Source: Sphingomonas oligophenolica
GTDB lineage: Bacteria > Pseudomonadota > Alphaproteobacteria > Sphingomonadales > Sphingomonadaceae
Length of the DNA stretch: 64,000 nucleotides
Assembly: GCF_006438955.1 (NCBI RefSeq)
Contig: NZ_RCZK01000001.1
Location: 434,001 to 498,000, forward strand
Direction of reading: 5' to 3'
Below, piece by piece: positions 41,330 to 50,316 of the stretch. Position numbers and translations under genes: made by a program. How positions within the stretch are numbered: the first letter of the stretch is position 1; each line of letters opens with the position of its first letter. The notes beneath the pieces are model-generated. The model saw only the letters and a program-made list of their open reading frames with translations, did not search any database and had not been told where the DNA came from.

Positions 41330-42678
41330 GCGACCTGCTCTCCATCGGCGCTTCCGGCGTTCGCGCGTATCAGACTGCGCTCGACACTGTCGGCGAGAAC
41401 ATCGCCAACACCGGCACCGCGGGCTATTCCCGGCGGGTCGTCGGCTTGCACGAAATTTCGGTGGGAAGTGGCACATCGGCGGGGGGCTATGCCGCCGGGC
41501 TCGGTGTCCTCGCGTCGGGGGTGCTGCGGACGTCGGACACCTATGCGGCGGCGGCAATGCGCAGTGCGGGGACCGACCTGTCGCGCACCACCTCGACCGC
41601 GGCGTGGCTCGATCGCGTCGGCAAGGCGCTCGACGGCAACGACATCAGCGGGCGGATCACCGATTTTTTCGGCGCATCGAGCGCGCTTGCCGCCGAACCG
41701 GCCTCGAGCGCGTTGCGCGCGACCTTCCTCGCCGCGGCGGGTAACGTCGCCAACGCGGTGTCGGCGACTGGCATCGCGTTCGACCAGGTCGACGAGGATA
41801 TCGATGCCCAGGCGACCCAGACCGCCGCGACGCTGACCTCGCTCGGTGCGTCGCTGGTGCGGATCAACGACGGACTGGGACGTACGACGGCCAACACCGC
41901 AGCGGCGGCGCAGTTGCTCGACCAGCGCGACGCGATCCTCGACCAGATGAGCGCGATCAGCGACCTGAAGACGAATTTCGATCAATATGGCCGGGTCACC
42001 GTCGCACTAGGAGCGGGCAACGGCGCGCCGTTCGTTGAGATCGCCCGCTCCAACGTTGTATCGTATCTCGCCGATCGCAGTAACGGCGGCACGGTCAGTT
42101 TCAGGGTCTCGAACAAGGCGAGTTGGACAACGATCGATGCGACGGGCGGCGCGCTCGCTGGACTTGTCGAGGGCGCGCAACGCTCTTTAATCGCGCGAGA
42201 CGGCGTCGAATCGATCGCCGCGGATTTCACGACCAAAATCAACGCCATTCATCGCGGTGGCGAAGGGCTCGACGGTTCGAGCAAGCTGGACCTGTTCACC
42301 GCGGGCGCGCGTGCCACCAATCTCTCGGTCAATCCGCTGGTCACCTATGCGAAGGTCGCCGCGGCTGGGATCGGCGGGGGTCCGCGCGATGCGAGCAACC
42401 TGGCGGGCTTCGCGGCGACACGCGCCGCGAGCGGGTTCGAGGCGAACGTCACCGGCCTGATCACCGACAATGCCGCGCAGCTGAAGCAGCGCAACACCAT
42501 CGCCGAGGCGCAGACCGCGATCCGCGCGGGTGCCCAGACCGCGCTATCGACCGCGACCGGGGTCAACCTCGATTCCGAAGCGATCGACCTGATGCGGTTC
42601 CAGCAGGCGTATCAGGCCTCCAGCCGCGCGATCCAGGTCGCGCGCGACACGCTCCAGTCCATCCTCGACATACGGTAA
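41326..42678 (+). CDS. flgK: hook-filament junction protein FlgK
   Basis: A 450-residue hook-associated protein with the N-terminal motif SIGASGVRAYQTALDTVGENIANTGTAGYSRR and the C-terminal DSEAIDLMRFQQAYQASSRAIQVARDTLQSILDIR. FlgK joins hook to filament with FlgL. The start ATG overlaps flgJ. Length is at the lower end for the family. Confidence 0.95.
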   Translation: MSDLLSIGASGVRAYQTALDTVGENIANTGTAGYSRRVVGLHEISVGSGTSAGGYAAGLGVLASGVLRTSDTYAAAAMRSAGTDLSRTTSTAAWLDRVGKALDGNDISGRITDFFGASSALAAEPASSALRATFLAAAGNVANAVSATGIAFDQVDEDIDAQATQTAATLTSLGASLVRINDGLGRTTANTAAAAQLLDQRDAILDQMSAISDLKTNFDQYGRVTVALGAGNGAPFVEIARSNVVSYLADRSNGGTVSFRVSNKASWTTIDATGGALAGLVEGAQRSLIARDGVESIAADFTTKINAIHRGGEGLDGSSKLDLFTAGARATNLSVNPLVTYAKVAAAGIGGGPRDASNLAGFAATRAASGFEANVTGLITDNAAQLKQRNTIAEAQTAIRAGAQTALSTATGVNLDSEAIDLMRFQQAYQASSRAIQVARDTLQSILDIR

Positions 42679-42683
42679 CCGCC

Positions 42684-43577
42684 ATGCAGATCGCCACGAC
42701 CCTCTTCTACGACATGGCCGCCACGCGGATGACGACGCTGACCAGTCGTGCCAATGTGCTCCAGACCCAGATCGCGACCGGCAAGCGCGTGCAATCCGCG
42801 TCGGAGGACGCCGCGCTGGCACAGCAAGTCGCCGAGTTCGATCGCAAGGACGCCGACACCGCGGTGTATCAGACCAACCTGACGCTCGCGGGTTCGCAGC
42901 TCACCCAGGCCGACAGCGTCCTGGGGGACATGACGGCCCAGCTACAGCGTGCACAGGAATTGGCGATCCAGGCCTCGAACGGCACCCAGACCCCGGCATC
43001 GCGGCGCCTGATCGGCGTGGAAATGGCGGCGATCGTCGACGCGCTGGTCGGCCTGGCCAACACCAAGAACCTGCGCGGGCAGCCGCTGTTCGGGACACCC
43101 GACGGCACCGATGCGGTGACCAACAACGGCGCGGGCGGGTTCTCGTTCGCGACCACCACGGTGGCACCGATTCCGATTGGCACGGGTCAGTCGGTCGAGG
43201 CGACCGAAGATGCGGGACGTATCTTCAATTATGACAAGACGACGGGCACCAGCACGCTGTCGATGCTGTCGATGCTGGCGGCAACGCTGAGCATGGGCGA
43301 CGCCCCCGATCCCGCAACACTCGATGCGCTGAACGCGGCGGGGGATAAAATCTCGCTGGTCCAGGCATCGGTCGGTGCGCGCGGCGCGCGGGTCGAATTG
43401 CAACAGTCCCAGCTGACCGCCGCCTCGGTCGATCGCGCCGCGCTGCGATCCAGCGTCGAGGACGTCGACATCACGACCTCGGTCGCCGAGCTTCAGAAAA
43501 TCATGACCGTGCTCTCGGCGACCCAGGCCAGTTTCTCGAAACTGTCGGGCCTGTCGCTGTTCGACTACCTGCGCTGA
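42684..43577 (+). CDS. flgL: hook-filament junction protein FlgL
   Basis: A 297-residue flagellin-like protein: an N-terminal helical part (IATTLFYDMAATRMTTLTSRANVLQTQIATGKRVQSASED, with ATGKRVQSASED diagnostic), and the C-terminal ELQKIMTVLSATQASFSKLSGLSLFDYLR. It starts six bases after the flgK stop. FlgL is the last gene of the sigma-54-driven hook-basal-body run. No filament (fliC) gene is visible in this window. Confidence 0.94.
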   Translation: MQIATTLFYDMAATRMTTLTSRANVLQTQIATGKRVQSASEDAALAQQVAEFDRKDADTAVYQTNLTLAGSQLTQADSVLGDMTAQLQRAQELAIQASNGTQTPASRRLIGVEMAAIVDALVGLANTKNLRGQPLFGTPDGTDAVTNNGAGGFSFATTTVAPIPIGTGQSVEATEDAGRIFNYDKTTGTSTLSMLSMLAATLSMGDAPDPATLDALNAAGDKISLVQASVGARGARVELQQSQLTAASVDRAALRSSVEDVDITTSVAELQKIMTVLSATQASFSKLSGLSLFDYLR

Positions 43578-43589
43578 GGCGCGTCCGGC

Positions 43590-43618
43590 GAAACTTTCGC
43601 CCGCTTGGTAACCGATTA
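43590..43618 (+). promoter_or_regulatory. weak sigma-28-like promoter candidate before motA
   Basis: GAAACTTT (43590-43597) and ACCGATTA (43611-43618) each match the sigma-28 boxes TAAAGTTT and GCCGATAA at six of eight positions, but the 13-base spacer is two longer than usual. Suggestive only. Confidence 0.25.
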
Positions 43619-43690
43619 GCTACGAAGTCTGGTTAATCCTCGATCTCAACCCTCGGGCGCGAGACGCTCAGCGGTCGGGAGATTGTCCAC

Positions 43691-44554
43691 GTGTTCCCCA
43701 TCATCGGCTTCGTCGTCCTGCTCGTCATGGTGTTCGGCGGCTTCGCATTTACCGGCGGCGCGCTCGGCCCCGTCATGGAGGCGATCCCGCACGAGATGCT
43801 GATCATCGGCGGCGCCGCTGCCGGTGCGCTGATCATCGGCAATTCGGGTAAGGAATTGAAGGCGATGGGCGGGGGCCTGGGTAAGATCTTCAAAGGCCCC
43901 AAATACACCAAGCAGGATTATCTCGACGTCATCTTCCTCGTCAGCAAGCTGATGAAGATGCTGCGGATGGACGGGCCGATCGCGCTCGAACCGCATGTCG
44001 AGGATCCGCAATCGTCCGCAGTCTTCGCCGAATATCCCAAGCTGCTCAAGGATCATACGCTGGTCAACTTGATCGCTGATACGCTGCGCCTCGTCGTGGT
44101 GTCGTCGGGGACGCTCGACGTCCACGCGGTCGAGGACGTGATGGACAACGCAATCAAGACCCACCACCACGAGGTTGAGGGGCCGCATACCACGCTCGCC
44201 AGCCTTGCCGACGCGCTGCCCGCGCTCGGCATCGTCGCCGCGGTACTCGGGGTCGTGAAAACGATGGGCTCGATCGACAAGCCCCCCGCAATTTTGGGCG
44301 GGATGATCGGATCGGCGCTGGTCGGCACCTTCATGGGGGTGCTGCTCGCTTATGGCATGGTTGCGCCGCTCGCGTCGCGGCTGAAGCAGATCATCGATGC
44401 CGATGCCGCGATCTATCACGTCGTCAAACAGATCATCATCGCGTCGCTCCACGGCCACCCGCAGCCGCTCGTCATCGAGGCGGCACGGTCGGGCATCGCG
44501 CACAAGAACCAGCCGGCCTTCGCGGAAGTCTTCGACGGGCTGCGGGGCAAGTAA
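43691..44554 (+). CDS. motA: flagellar motor stator protein MotA
   Basis: A 287-residue MotA with four helices. The first two are in residues 1-55 (MFPIIGFVVLLVMVFGGFAF; MLIIGGAAAGALIIG). Helices three and four are near residues 173-230 (ALPALGIVAAVLGVVKTMG; GSALVGTFMGVLLAYGMVAPLASRL), with the conserved prolines in the P-A-x-G-I-V block. A cytoplasmic domain of about 100 residues couples to FliG. It starts at GTG 43691. motB starts directly after its stop, so they are cotranslated. This is the canonical proton-driven stator. Confidence 0.95.
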   Translation: MFPIIGFVVLLVMVFGGFAFTGGALGPVMEAIPHEMLIIGGAAAGALIIGNSGKELKAMGGGLGKIFKGPKYTKQDYLDVIFLVSKLMKMLRMDGPIALEPHVEDPQSSAVFAEYPKLLKDHTLVNLIADTLRLVVVSSGTLDVHAVEDVMDNAIKTHHHEVEGPHTTLASLADALPALGIVAAVLGVVKTMGSIDKPPAILGGMIGSALVGTFMGVLLAYGMVAPLASRLKQIIDADAAIYHVVKQIIIASLHGHPQPLVIEAARSGIAHKNQPAFAEVFDGLRGK

Positions 44555-45454
44555 GTGGCCGCGCGCGCTCCGCATGGATCGAATCAGCCAGCCAAGATCA
44601 TCGTCAAGAAGATCTATATCGAAGCGCATGGCGGCCATCACGGCGGTGCTTGGAAGGTCGCCTATGCCGATTTCGTGACCGCGATGATGGCATTTTTCCT
44701 GTTGCTGTGGTTGCTCGGCGCGACCACCGAGAAGCAGCGCAAGGGCATCGCGGATTATTTCGCGCCGACACTGTTGGATACGCATACGATCGGGATGGGC
44801 GGATCGGGGCTGCTCGGCGGAGAGACCATAATGAGCGACCAGAAACTGGGACCGCAGGCGGCCAACGCGGCCCGCGCGACGCCCGGCGTCATCCCACCGC
44901 CTGCGGTCGGTGGCCCCAAGGACGGGCTCGGCAACACGCAGGGTCGCGAGGCGCTGGCGGCGGAGGATCGCAAGAATTTCGACGCGATGCGCCGTCAGTT
45001 GTCGCGCGAGATCAACGGATCGGCGCGACTGGCCAAGCTTGCGGCGCACGTCCGCTTCGTCCAGACCCGCGACGGGCTGCGGATCGACCTGGTCGACGAT
45101 GCCAATTATTCGATGTTCGCGCTCGGCACGACGGTGCTCGCATCCGACGCATCCGACCTGATCGGGCTGATCGCGGATTCGATCAAGGGAATGACGAACC
45201 CGATCATGATCCGGGGCCATACCGACAGCCTGGCGTTCGGTGACCCGCGCGCGATGAACAACTGGATGCTCTCGTCCGGGCGTGCGGAGGCGACGCGGCG
45301 GCGGCTGGCGCAGGGCGCGATCGGCGAGCCGCGATTCGAACGGATCGAAGGGGTCGCGGATCGCGAACCGATGATCGAAAAGGACCCCACCGACCCGCGC
45401 AATCGTCGGGTCGCGATTACCTTGCTCTACCGGCGCGGGATCTTCGGCCGGTAG
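44555..45454 (+). CDS. motB: flagellar motor stator protein MotB
   Basis: A 299-residue MotB: a basic cytoplasmic head, one membrane helix with the proton-carrying Asp39 in VAYADFVTAMMAFFLLLWLL, a linker of about 100 residues, and a C-terminal OmpA-like peptidoglycan-binding domain (IMIRGHTDSLAFGDPRAMNNWMLSSGRAEATRRRL). It begins at GTG 44555 immediately after the motA stop. It completes the main stator. Confidence 0.95.
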   Translation: MAARAPHGSNQPAKIIVKKIYIEAHGGHHGGAWKVAYADFVTAMMAFFLLLWLLGATTEKQRKGIADYFAPTLLDTHTIGMGGSGLLGGETIMSDQKLGPQAANAARATPGVIPPPAVGGPKDGLGNTQGREALAAEDRKNFDAMRRQLSREINGSARLAKLAAHVRFVQTRDGLRIDLVDDANYSMFALGTTVLASDASDLIGLIADSIKGMTNPIMIRGHTDSLAFGDPRAMNNWMLSSGRAEATRRRLAQGAIGEPRFERIEGVADREPMIEKDPTDPRNRRVAITLLYRRGIFGR

Positions 45455-45461
45455 GCGAAGC

Positions 45462-45491
45462 CCGCCCTCCCGTGATGGGAAGGCGGGTTCG
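45462..45491. terminator. hairpin between convergent motB and mucR-like genes
   Basis: CCCGCCCTCCC and GGGAAGGCGGG pair around a GTGAT loop with one mismatch. Neither strand has a clean T-run, so termination by this hairpin alone is uncertain. Confidence 0.45.
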
Positions 45492-45499
45492 AGGCGATG

Positions 45500-45967
45500 T
45501 TATTCGTCCGACGAAGACTTGCGCGTACCGCTGCCCTTGCGGGCACCGGGTTTCCGGCCGAGGCCGATCTTCTTGGCCATCGCCCGGCGGCTTTCCGAAT
45601 AGCTTTCGGCGACCATCGGATAGTCGGGCTTGAGGTTGTAGCGTTCGCGATACTGCTCTGGCGTCATGCCATTGGTGGACAGGTGCCGACGCAATGTCTT
45701 GTAGGGCTTGCCGTCGACCATCGAGATGATGTGATCCTTCGACGCCAGCGACTTGCGGACCGACACCGCCGGGACATATTCTTGGGTCGAGGCGCCGTCA
45801 CCCGACGCGCCGCCCGAGCCGAGCAGCGAGTTCACGGTGTCGTGCATCTTGCCAAGAAAACCGGGAACCTCCTCGGCGGAGGTACGGGTGTTGGGATTGG
45901 ACAGCCAAGCAATCGTTAGTTCGGTCGCTAATTCGACCGCGCTCAAGTCAGTGTTTTCCTCAGTCAT
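45500..45967 (-). CDS. MucR/Ros family regulator with degenerate zinc site
   Basis: A 155-residue protein of the MucR/Ros family: acidic N-terminal oligomerisation part, then HIISMVDGKPYKTLRRHLSTNGMTPEQYRERYNLKPDYPMVAESYSESRRAMAKKIGLG, which is the family's DNA-binding region. Ros uses C-x2-C and two histidines for zinc. Here the cysteine positions read S/M and D, and the second histidine region reads TNG, so most ligands are missing. MucR proteins often control exopolysaccharide and motility, and this gene follows the flagellar cluster, convergent with motB. Confidence 0.88.
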   Translation of the reverse strand: MTEENTDLSAVELATELTIAWLSNPNTRTSAEEVPGFLGKMHDTVNSLLGSGGASGDGASTQEYVPAVSVRKSLASKDHIISMVDGKPYKTLRRHLSTNGMTPEQYRERYNLKPDYPMVAESYSESRRAMAKKIGLGRKPGARKGSGTRKSSSDE

Positions 45968-46256
45968 GTTTCGCTCCTTTGACTGATATCGGGCCTAATC
46001 ACACTGCGGCGTGCGTCAAGCCCGGCGGAACAGTTTTCGTCCCGCCAGCCGCGAAAACAGCGGCGTAGAATTCAAGGCGCCGCACGATCGACACCCGACT
46101 CTCAATAGGATTGGGGTCTATGTTGTTGGTGTTCCTTCCCAAAGTTATCAGCCCGGGTCTTACCGCGGAGTGATCGGGTTAGAATGGCGTTCTCGTCCGA
46201 CCCCTTGCGCGGACGCAAACCTCCGTGCCGAGCGCGCCAACTCGATCATTGCCGCG
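45968..46256. other. intergenic region with no recognised gene
   Basis: This 289-bp region separates the mucR-like start from the stop of the carboxylase gene. It should hold the mucR-like promoter. It contains GGCGG ... CCGCC around 46022-46043, a possible hairpin near the 3' end of the liu operon is not clear, and I see no open frame, tRNA or repeat of note. Confidence 0.5.
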
Positions 46257-48134
46257 TTACGTGTGTTCGCCGGTTCGATCTATCCGCGCGAGCACTGCGC
46301 CTTCCGACACCTGCACGCCTTCGCTGGCGGCGAGGTGCGCGACGGTGCCGTCGAACGGCGCGACGAGGCTATGCTCCATCTTCATCGCTTCGAGGGTCAG
46401 CAGCTTCTGCCCCTTGGTCACGGCATCCCCCTCGGTGACCTCAACCGCGATGATTCGGCCGGGCATCGGCGACAGGATCGCGCCGTCCGCCGCGCCGTCC
46501 GCCGCGCCGCCCGCCGCAACGCCCGTGGCGCGCCACCGCCCGAGTTCCCAGGTCTGGCCGCCTTCGGAGACGAGCAGCGAGGCCTCGTCGGTCGTTGCCT
46601 CCCCGCCAGCCTCGGCGAAGCCGATCTCGATCGGCGCGCCGTTCAGCAGAAACATCGCTTCTCGGCGCGGCGGGGCGTTGAGGCGGAAGCCCGCGAACGC
46701 GCTTGCATCGCTCAGCGCTGCGGCGGCATCGGCGAGCGCCCCGTCGCTCGGCTCGGCGGGCGGCATCAGCGCGTCGCCCTCGCGCGCGATCAGCCCGGTG
46801 TCGAGGTCGCCCGCGACGAACGCGGGGTGGTCGAGCGCCTGGACCAGGAAACCGGCGTTAAAGCGCACCGGCCACATCACCGCCTCGTCGAGCGCGTCCG
46901 CCAGCGTCTCGCGCGCCGCCTCGCGCGTTTCGCCCCAGGCGATCACCTTGGCGATCATGGGGTCGTAGAAGGGAGAAATCTCCGCGCCCTGCTCGACCCC
47001 GGTGTCGACCCGGATGTTGTCGAGTCCGCTCGCGTTGCCGAGGTCGAACCTCTCGAGTCGCCCGATCGAGGGCAGGAAGCCCTTGGCGGGATCCTCGGCA
47101 TAAAGCCGCGCCTCGATAGCATGTCCATCGATGCTCAACTCTTCCTGCCGCTTAGGCAATGGCTCACCGGAGGCCACCCGCAACTGCCATTCGACCAGAT
47201 CCTGCCCGGTGATCGCCTCGGTCACCGGATGCTCAACCTGGAGCCGCGTGTTCATCTCCATGAACCAGATGCGGTCGGCGCGCAGACCCTCGCTCGCGTC
47301 GGCGATGAACTCGATCGTCCCCGCGCCGACATAGTCGACCGCATTCGCCGCTTTCACCGCCGCGGCGCAGATCGATGCGCGCGTCGTCTCGTCCATGCGG
47401 GGCGCGGGCGCTTCCTCGATCACCTTCTGGTGGCGGCGCTGCAACGAACAATCACGCTCGAACAGATGGACGACGTTGCCGTGGCGGTCACCGAACACCT
47501 GCACCTCGATGTGCCGCGGCGAGAGAATGTATTTCTCAATCAGCACTTGCGTGTTCCCGAACGACGATGCCGCCTCGCGCTGGCACGACACCAGCGCACC
47601 GGCGAACTCGCCCGCCTCGTCGACCCGCCGCATCCCCTTGCCGCCACCGCCTGCGACCGCCTTGATGAGCACGGGATAGCCGATCGCATCGGCCTCGCGC
47701 TGCAGCCGGTCGGGGTCCTGATCCGCCCCGAGATAACCTGGAGTGACGGGCACGCCTGCCGCGATCATCCGCTCCTTGGCGGCATCCTTCAGCCCCATCG
47801 CGCGGATGCTGTCGGGGTTCGGGCCGACCCAGACCAGCCCCGCGTCGATCACGCTTTGCGCAAAATCCGCATTCTCGCTGAGGAAACCGTAACCCGGATG
47901 GATCGCCTCGGCCCCGCTGTCGCGCGCCGCGGCGATGATCCGCGCGCCGACCAGATAGCTCTCGCGCGCCGGCGAGGGGCCGATATGCACCGCCTCGTCC
48001 GCCTCGCGCACGTGCAGCGCGCGTGCGTCGGCGTCCGAATAGACCGCGATCGTGCGCATATTCATCGCGCGCGCGGTGCGGATGATCCGGCACGCGATCT
48101 CGCCGCGATTGGCGATGAGGAGGGAGGTGATCAT
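46257..48134 (-). CDS. liuD: methylcrotonyl-CoA carboxylase alpha (biotin) subunit
   Basis: A 625-residue biotin-dependent carboxylase subunit. The order is the biotin carboxylase domain (SLLIANRGEIACRIIRTARAM at the start, then GGGGKGMRRVDE and EMNTRLQVEHPVTE), a central BT domain, and a C-terminal biotinyl domain with LEAMKMEHSLVAP, where the Lys of AMKM receives biotin. It carboxylates the biotin used by LiuB to make 3-methylglutaconyl-CoA in leucine breakdown. ATG 48134 is chosen; ATG 48140 is two codons earlier. Its start overlaps the DUF559 stop (ATGA). Confidence 0.9.
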   Translation of the reverse strand: MITSLLIANRGEIACRIIRTARAMNMRTIAVYSDADARALHVREADEAVHIGPSPARESYLVGARIIAAARDSGAEAIHPGYGFLSENADFAQSVIDAGLVWVGPNPDSIRAMGLKDAAKERMIAAGVPVTPGYLGADQDPDRLQREADAIGYPVLIKAVAGGGGKGMRRVDEAGEFAGALVSCQREAASSFGNTQVLIEKYILSPRHIEVQVFGDRHGNVVHLFERDCSLQRRHQKVIEEAPAPRMDETTRASICAAAVKAANAVDYVGAGTIEFIADASEGLRADRIWFMEMNTRLQVEHPVTEAITGQDLVEWQLRVASGEPLPKRQEELSIDGHAIEARLYAEDPAKGFLPSIGRLERFDLGNASGLDNIRVDTGVEQGAEISPFYDPMIAKVIAWGETREAARETLADALDEAVMWPVRFNAGFLVQALDHPAFVAGDLDTGLIAREGDALMPPAEPSDGALADAAAALSDASAFAGFRLNAPPRREAMFLLNGAPIEIGFAEAGGEATTDEASLLVSEGGQTWELGRWRATGVAAGGAADGAADGAILSPMPGRIIAVEVTEGDAVTKGQKLLTLEAMKMEHSLVAPFDGTVAHLAASEGVQVSEGAVLARIDRTGEHT

Positions 48135-48559
48135 GGGCATTTCCGCAATAATACCTCCCCGGAACGGGAAGGGGGACCATCCGGCAACGCCGGATGGTGG
48201 TGGGGCAGCCGCGCGCGGGCGGCTTCGACAATATGGACGATAACGCCGTCGAGATTGGTTAGAACGTCCGCCGCGGTGATGCGTAGCGTGTCGATGGCAT
48301 GGAGGCGCAACCACGCGTCACGGTCCGCATCGAATGCCGGTTGGTCGCCACGATCATGCGCTTCACCGTCAACCTCAATGCAAAGCTTCGCTTCGGCGCA
48401 GAAAAAATCCAGGACGAGCTCACCTGCGAGATGTTGCTTGCGGAATTTATGCCCGCCCGGATGCTGGCGGAGTGCTTGCCACAACAGGATTTCAGGCAAC
48501 GTCATAGTGCGCCGAAGTGCACGCGCGCGCTGTACCGTTATCGCCGACGCGCTCAACAT
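48131..48559 (-). CDS. DUF559 endonuclease-like protein
   Basis: A 142-residue protein of the DUF559 family, related to Vsr-type and other PD-(D/E)xK endonucleases: ARALRRTMTLPEILLWQALRQ, HKFRKQHLAG, LDFFCAEAKLCIEVDGEAHD, where D-(x)n-E-V-D-G is the predicted nuclease core. ATG 48559 is chosen. The last 20 or so residues (HHHPALPDGPPSRSGE) are encoded by an intergenic repeat. It sits between liuB and liuD on the same strand, where liuC is usually found, and repeats lie on both sides, so it looks like an insertion. Confidence 0.85.
   Translation of the reverse strand: MLSASAITVQRARALRRTMTLPEILLWQALRQHPGGHKFRKQHLAGELVLDFFCAEAKLCIEVDGEAHDRGDQPAFDADRDAWLRLHAIDTLRITAADVLTNLDGVIVHIVEAARARLPHHHPALPDGPPSRSGEVLLRKCP
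48154..48210. repeat. CCTCCCCG repeat, copy A
   Basis: CCTCCCCGGAACGGGAAGGG is followed by GGACCA, a CCGGCAACGCCGG palindrome, then GGTGGTGGGGCAGC. It overlaps the end of the DUF559 gene. Confidence 0.8.
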
Positions 48560-48565
48560 GACATT

Positions 48566-48682
48566 CCTCCCCGGGACGGGGAGGGGGACCACGCAGTGGT
48601 GGAGGGGCAGCCACGGACGAAGGCGCTGCTTGGCTGCCCCTCCGTCACGCCTTCGGCGCGCCACCTCCCCGTGCCGGGGAGG
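48566..48682. repeat. CCTCCCCG repeats, copies B and C in inverted orientation
   Basis: Copy B (48566-48612) reads CCTCCCCGGGACGGGGAGGG, GGACCA, then GGAGGGGCAGCC. Copy C (48632-48682) is its inverse, beginning GGCTGCCCCTCC and ending CCTCCCCGTGCCGGGGAGG. Together they form a large stem-loop directly upstream of the DUF559 start and downstream of liuB. Copy A beyond the gene has the same orientation as B. Confidence 0.8.
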
Positions 48683-48704
48683 CGTGCTGATCCATCGCTC
48701 GACA

Positions 48705-50306
48705 TCACATCCGGAACACCCCGAACGATTGCCGCTCGGGAATCGGCGCGTTGAGGGAAGCCGCGAGCGCCAGCCCGAGCACGTCGCGGGTTTGCGCGGG
48801 GTCGATGATGCCGTCGTCCCACAATCGCGCGGTGGCGTGCCACGGATTCCCCTGTGCCTCGTAATCGTCGCGGATCGGTTGTTTGAACGCCTCGGCCTGT
48901 TCGGGCGTCCAGCCCTCCGCGTCGCGGTGGACGGTGGCGAGCACGCTCGCGGCCTGTTCGCCCCCCATCACGCTGATCCGGCTGTTGGGCCAGGTGAACA
49001 GGAAGCGAGGGCCATAGGCGCGCCCGCACATCCCGTAATTGCCCGCGCCGAAGCTGCCGCCGATCAGGATTGTGAGTTTAGGAACGGTCGCGGTGGCGAC
49101 CGCGGTGACGAGCTTCGCGCCGTGCTTGGCGATCCCCTCCGCCTCGTATTTGCCGCCGACCATGAAGCCGCTGATGTTCTGGAGGAACAGCAACGGCACC
49201 CGGCGCTGCTGCGCGAGCTCAATGAAATGCGCGCCCTTCTGCGCACTTTCGCTGAACAGCACGCCGTTGTTGGCCAGGATCGCGACCGGATACCCGTGGA
49301 TGTGCGCGAACCCGCAGACCAGGCTCGATCCATAGAGCGCCTTGAATTCATGGAATTCGGATGCGTCGACGAGGCGCGCGATCACCTCATGGACGTCGTA
49401 CGGCGCGCGCACGTCCTGCGGCACAATCCCGTACAGGTCCTCAGGCGGAAACGCGGGGGCGCGCGGCTCGGCCAGGTTCACGTCCGCGCTGCGCTGGAGC
49501 GGCAGCGTCGAGACGATATCGCGGACGATCGTCAGCGCGTGATCGTCGTTCTCCGCGACATGATCGACGACCCCGGATTTGCGGCCATGCGTGTCCGCGC
49601 CGCCCAGCTCTTCCGCGCTGATGACTTCCCCGGTCGCGGCCTTCACCAGCGGCGGCCCGGCGAGGAAGATCGTGCCTTGCCCCCGAACGATGATCGTCTC
49701 GTCGCTCATCGCGGGAACGTACGCGCCGCCCGCGGTGCAGCTGCCCATTACGCACGCGATCTGCGGGATCGCCGCGGCGGACATCTGCGCCTGGTTGAAG
49801 AAGATCCGCCCGAAATGATCGCGGTCGGGAAACACCTCGGCCTGGTGCGGCAAGTTCGCGCCGCCGCTGTCGACGAGGTAGATGCACGGCAACCGGTTCT
49901 CGAACGCGATCTCCTGCGCGCGTAGATGCTTCTTGACGGTCAGCGGGTAATAGGTCCCGCCCTTCACCGTGGCGTCGTTGCACACGATCATGACCTGGCG
50001 GCCCGACACGCGCCCCACCCCGCAGATCAGCCCCGCACCCGCGATGTCGTCGTCATAGAGGTCGTGCGCCGCCAGCTGCCCGATCTCGAGGAACGGCGCG
50101 CCGGCATCGAGCAGCCGCTCGACGCGCTCGCGCGGCAGCAGTTTCCCGCGCGCGGTGTGGCGGTCGCGGCTCTTCGCGCTGCCGCCGAGCGCGGCGCGCG
50201 CAACATCGCCACGCAGCCGCTCGGCCAGCGCCGCATTATGCGCGGAATTGGCGCGGAATTCTTCCCTGTCGCGCGCCAACTTGGTGTCGAGGACGGGGGC
50301 CGTCAT
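48705..50306 (-). CDS. liuB: methylcrotonyl-CoA carboxylase beta (carboxyltransferase) subunit
   Basis: A 533-residue carboxyltransferase of the crotonase-fold family. The N-terminal half has [14 protein letters not shown] and the C-terminal half has [41 protein letters not shown], which is diagnostic for the methylcrotonyl- rather than propionyl-CoA enzyme. It carries carboxyl from biotin to 3-methylcrotonyl-CoA. It is 10 bases from liuA upstream and is followed by repeats and the DUF559 gene before liuD. Confidence 0.93.
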   Translation of the reverse strand: MTAPVLDTKLARDREEFRANSAHNAALAERLRGDVARAALGGSAKSRDRHTARGKLLPRERVERLLDAGAPFLEIGQLAAHDLYDDDIAGAGLICGVGRVSGRQVMIVCNDATVKGGTYYPLTVKKHLRAQEIAFENRLPCIYLVDSGGANLPHQAEVFPDRDHFGRIFFNQAQMSAAAIPQIACVMGSCTAGGAYVPAMSDETIIVRGQGTIFLAGPPLVKAATGEVISAEELGGADTHGRKSGVVDHVAENDDHALTIVRDIVSTLPLQRSADVNLAEPRAPAFPPEDLYGIVPQDVRAPYDVHEVIARLVDASEFHEFKALYGSSLVCGFAHIHGYPVAILANNGVLFSESAQKGAHFIELAQQRRVPLLFLQNISGFMVGGKYEAEGIAKHGAKLVTAVATATVPKLTILIGGSFGAGNYGMCGRAYGPRFLFTWPNSRISVMGGEQAASVLATVHRDAEGWTPEQAEAFKQPIRDDYEAQGNPWHATARLWDDGIIDPAQTRDVLGLALAASLNAPIPERQSFGVFRM

Positions 50307-50316
50307 GCCGCCCCCC

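Noticed and set aside
43590..43618. Sigma-28 promoter before motA treated as established
   Set aside because: Both boxes match only six of eight positions and the spacer is two bases too long, so it is listed only at low confidence.
48131..48559. DUF559 gene as part of a restriction-modification or defence system
   Set aside because: No methyltransferase, helicase or other defence gene lies nearby, so only a lone nuclease-like gene can be claimed.
46011..49925. Long rightward open frame of about 1300 codons opposite the liu genes
   Set aside because: Same reason: Arg/His/Asp-rich composition without motifs, opposite strongly supported carboxylase genes.
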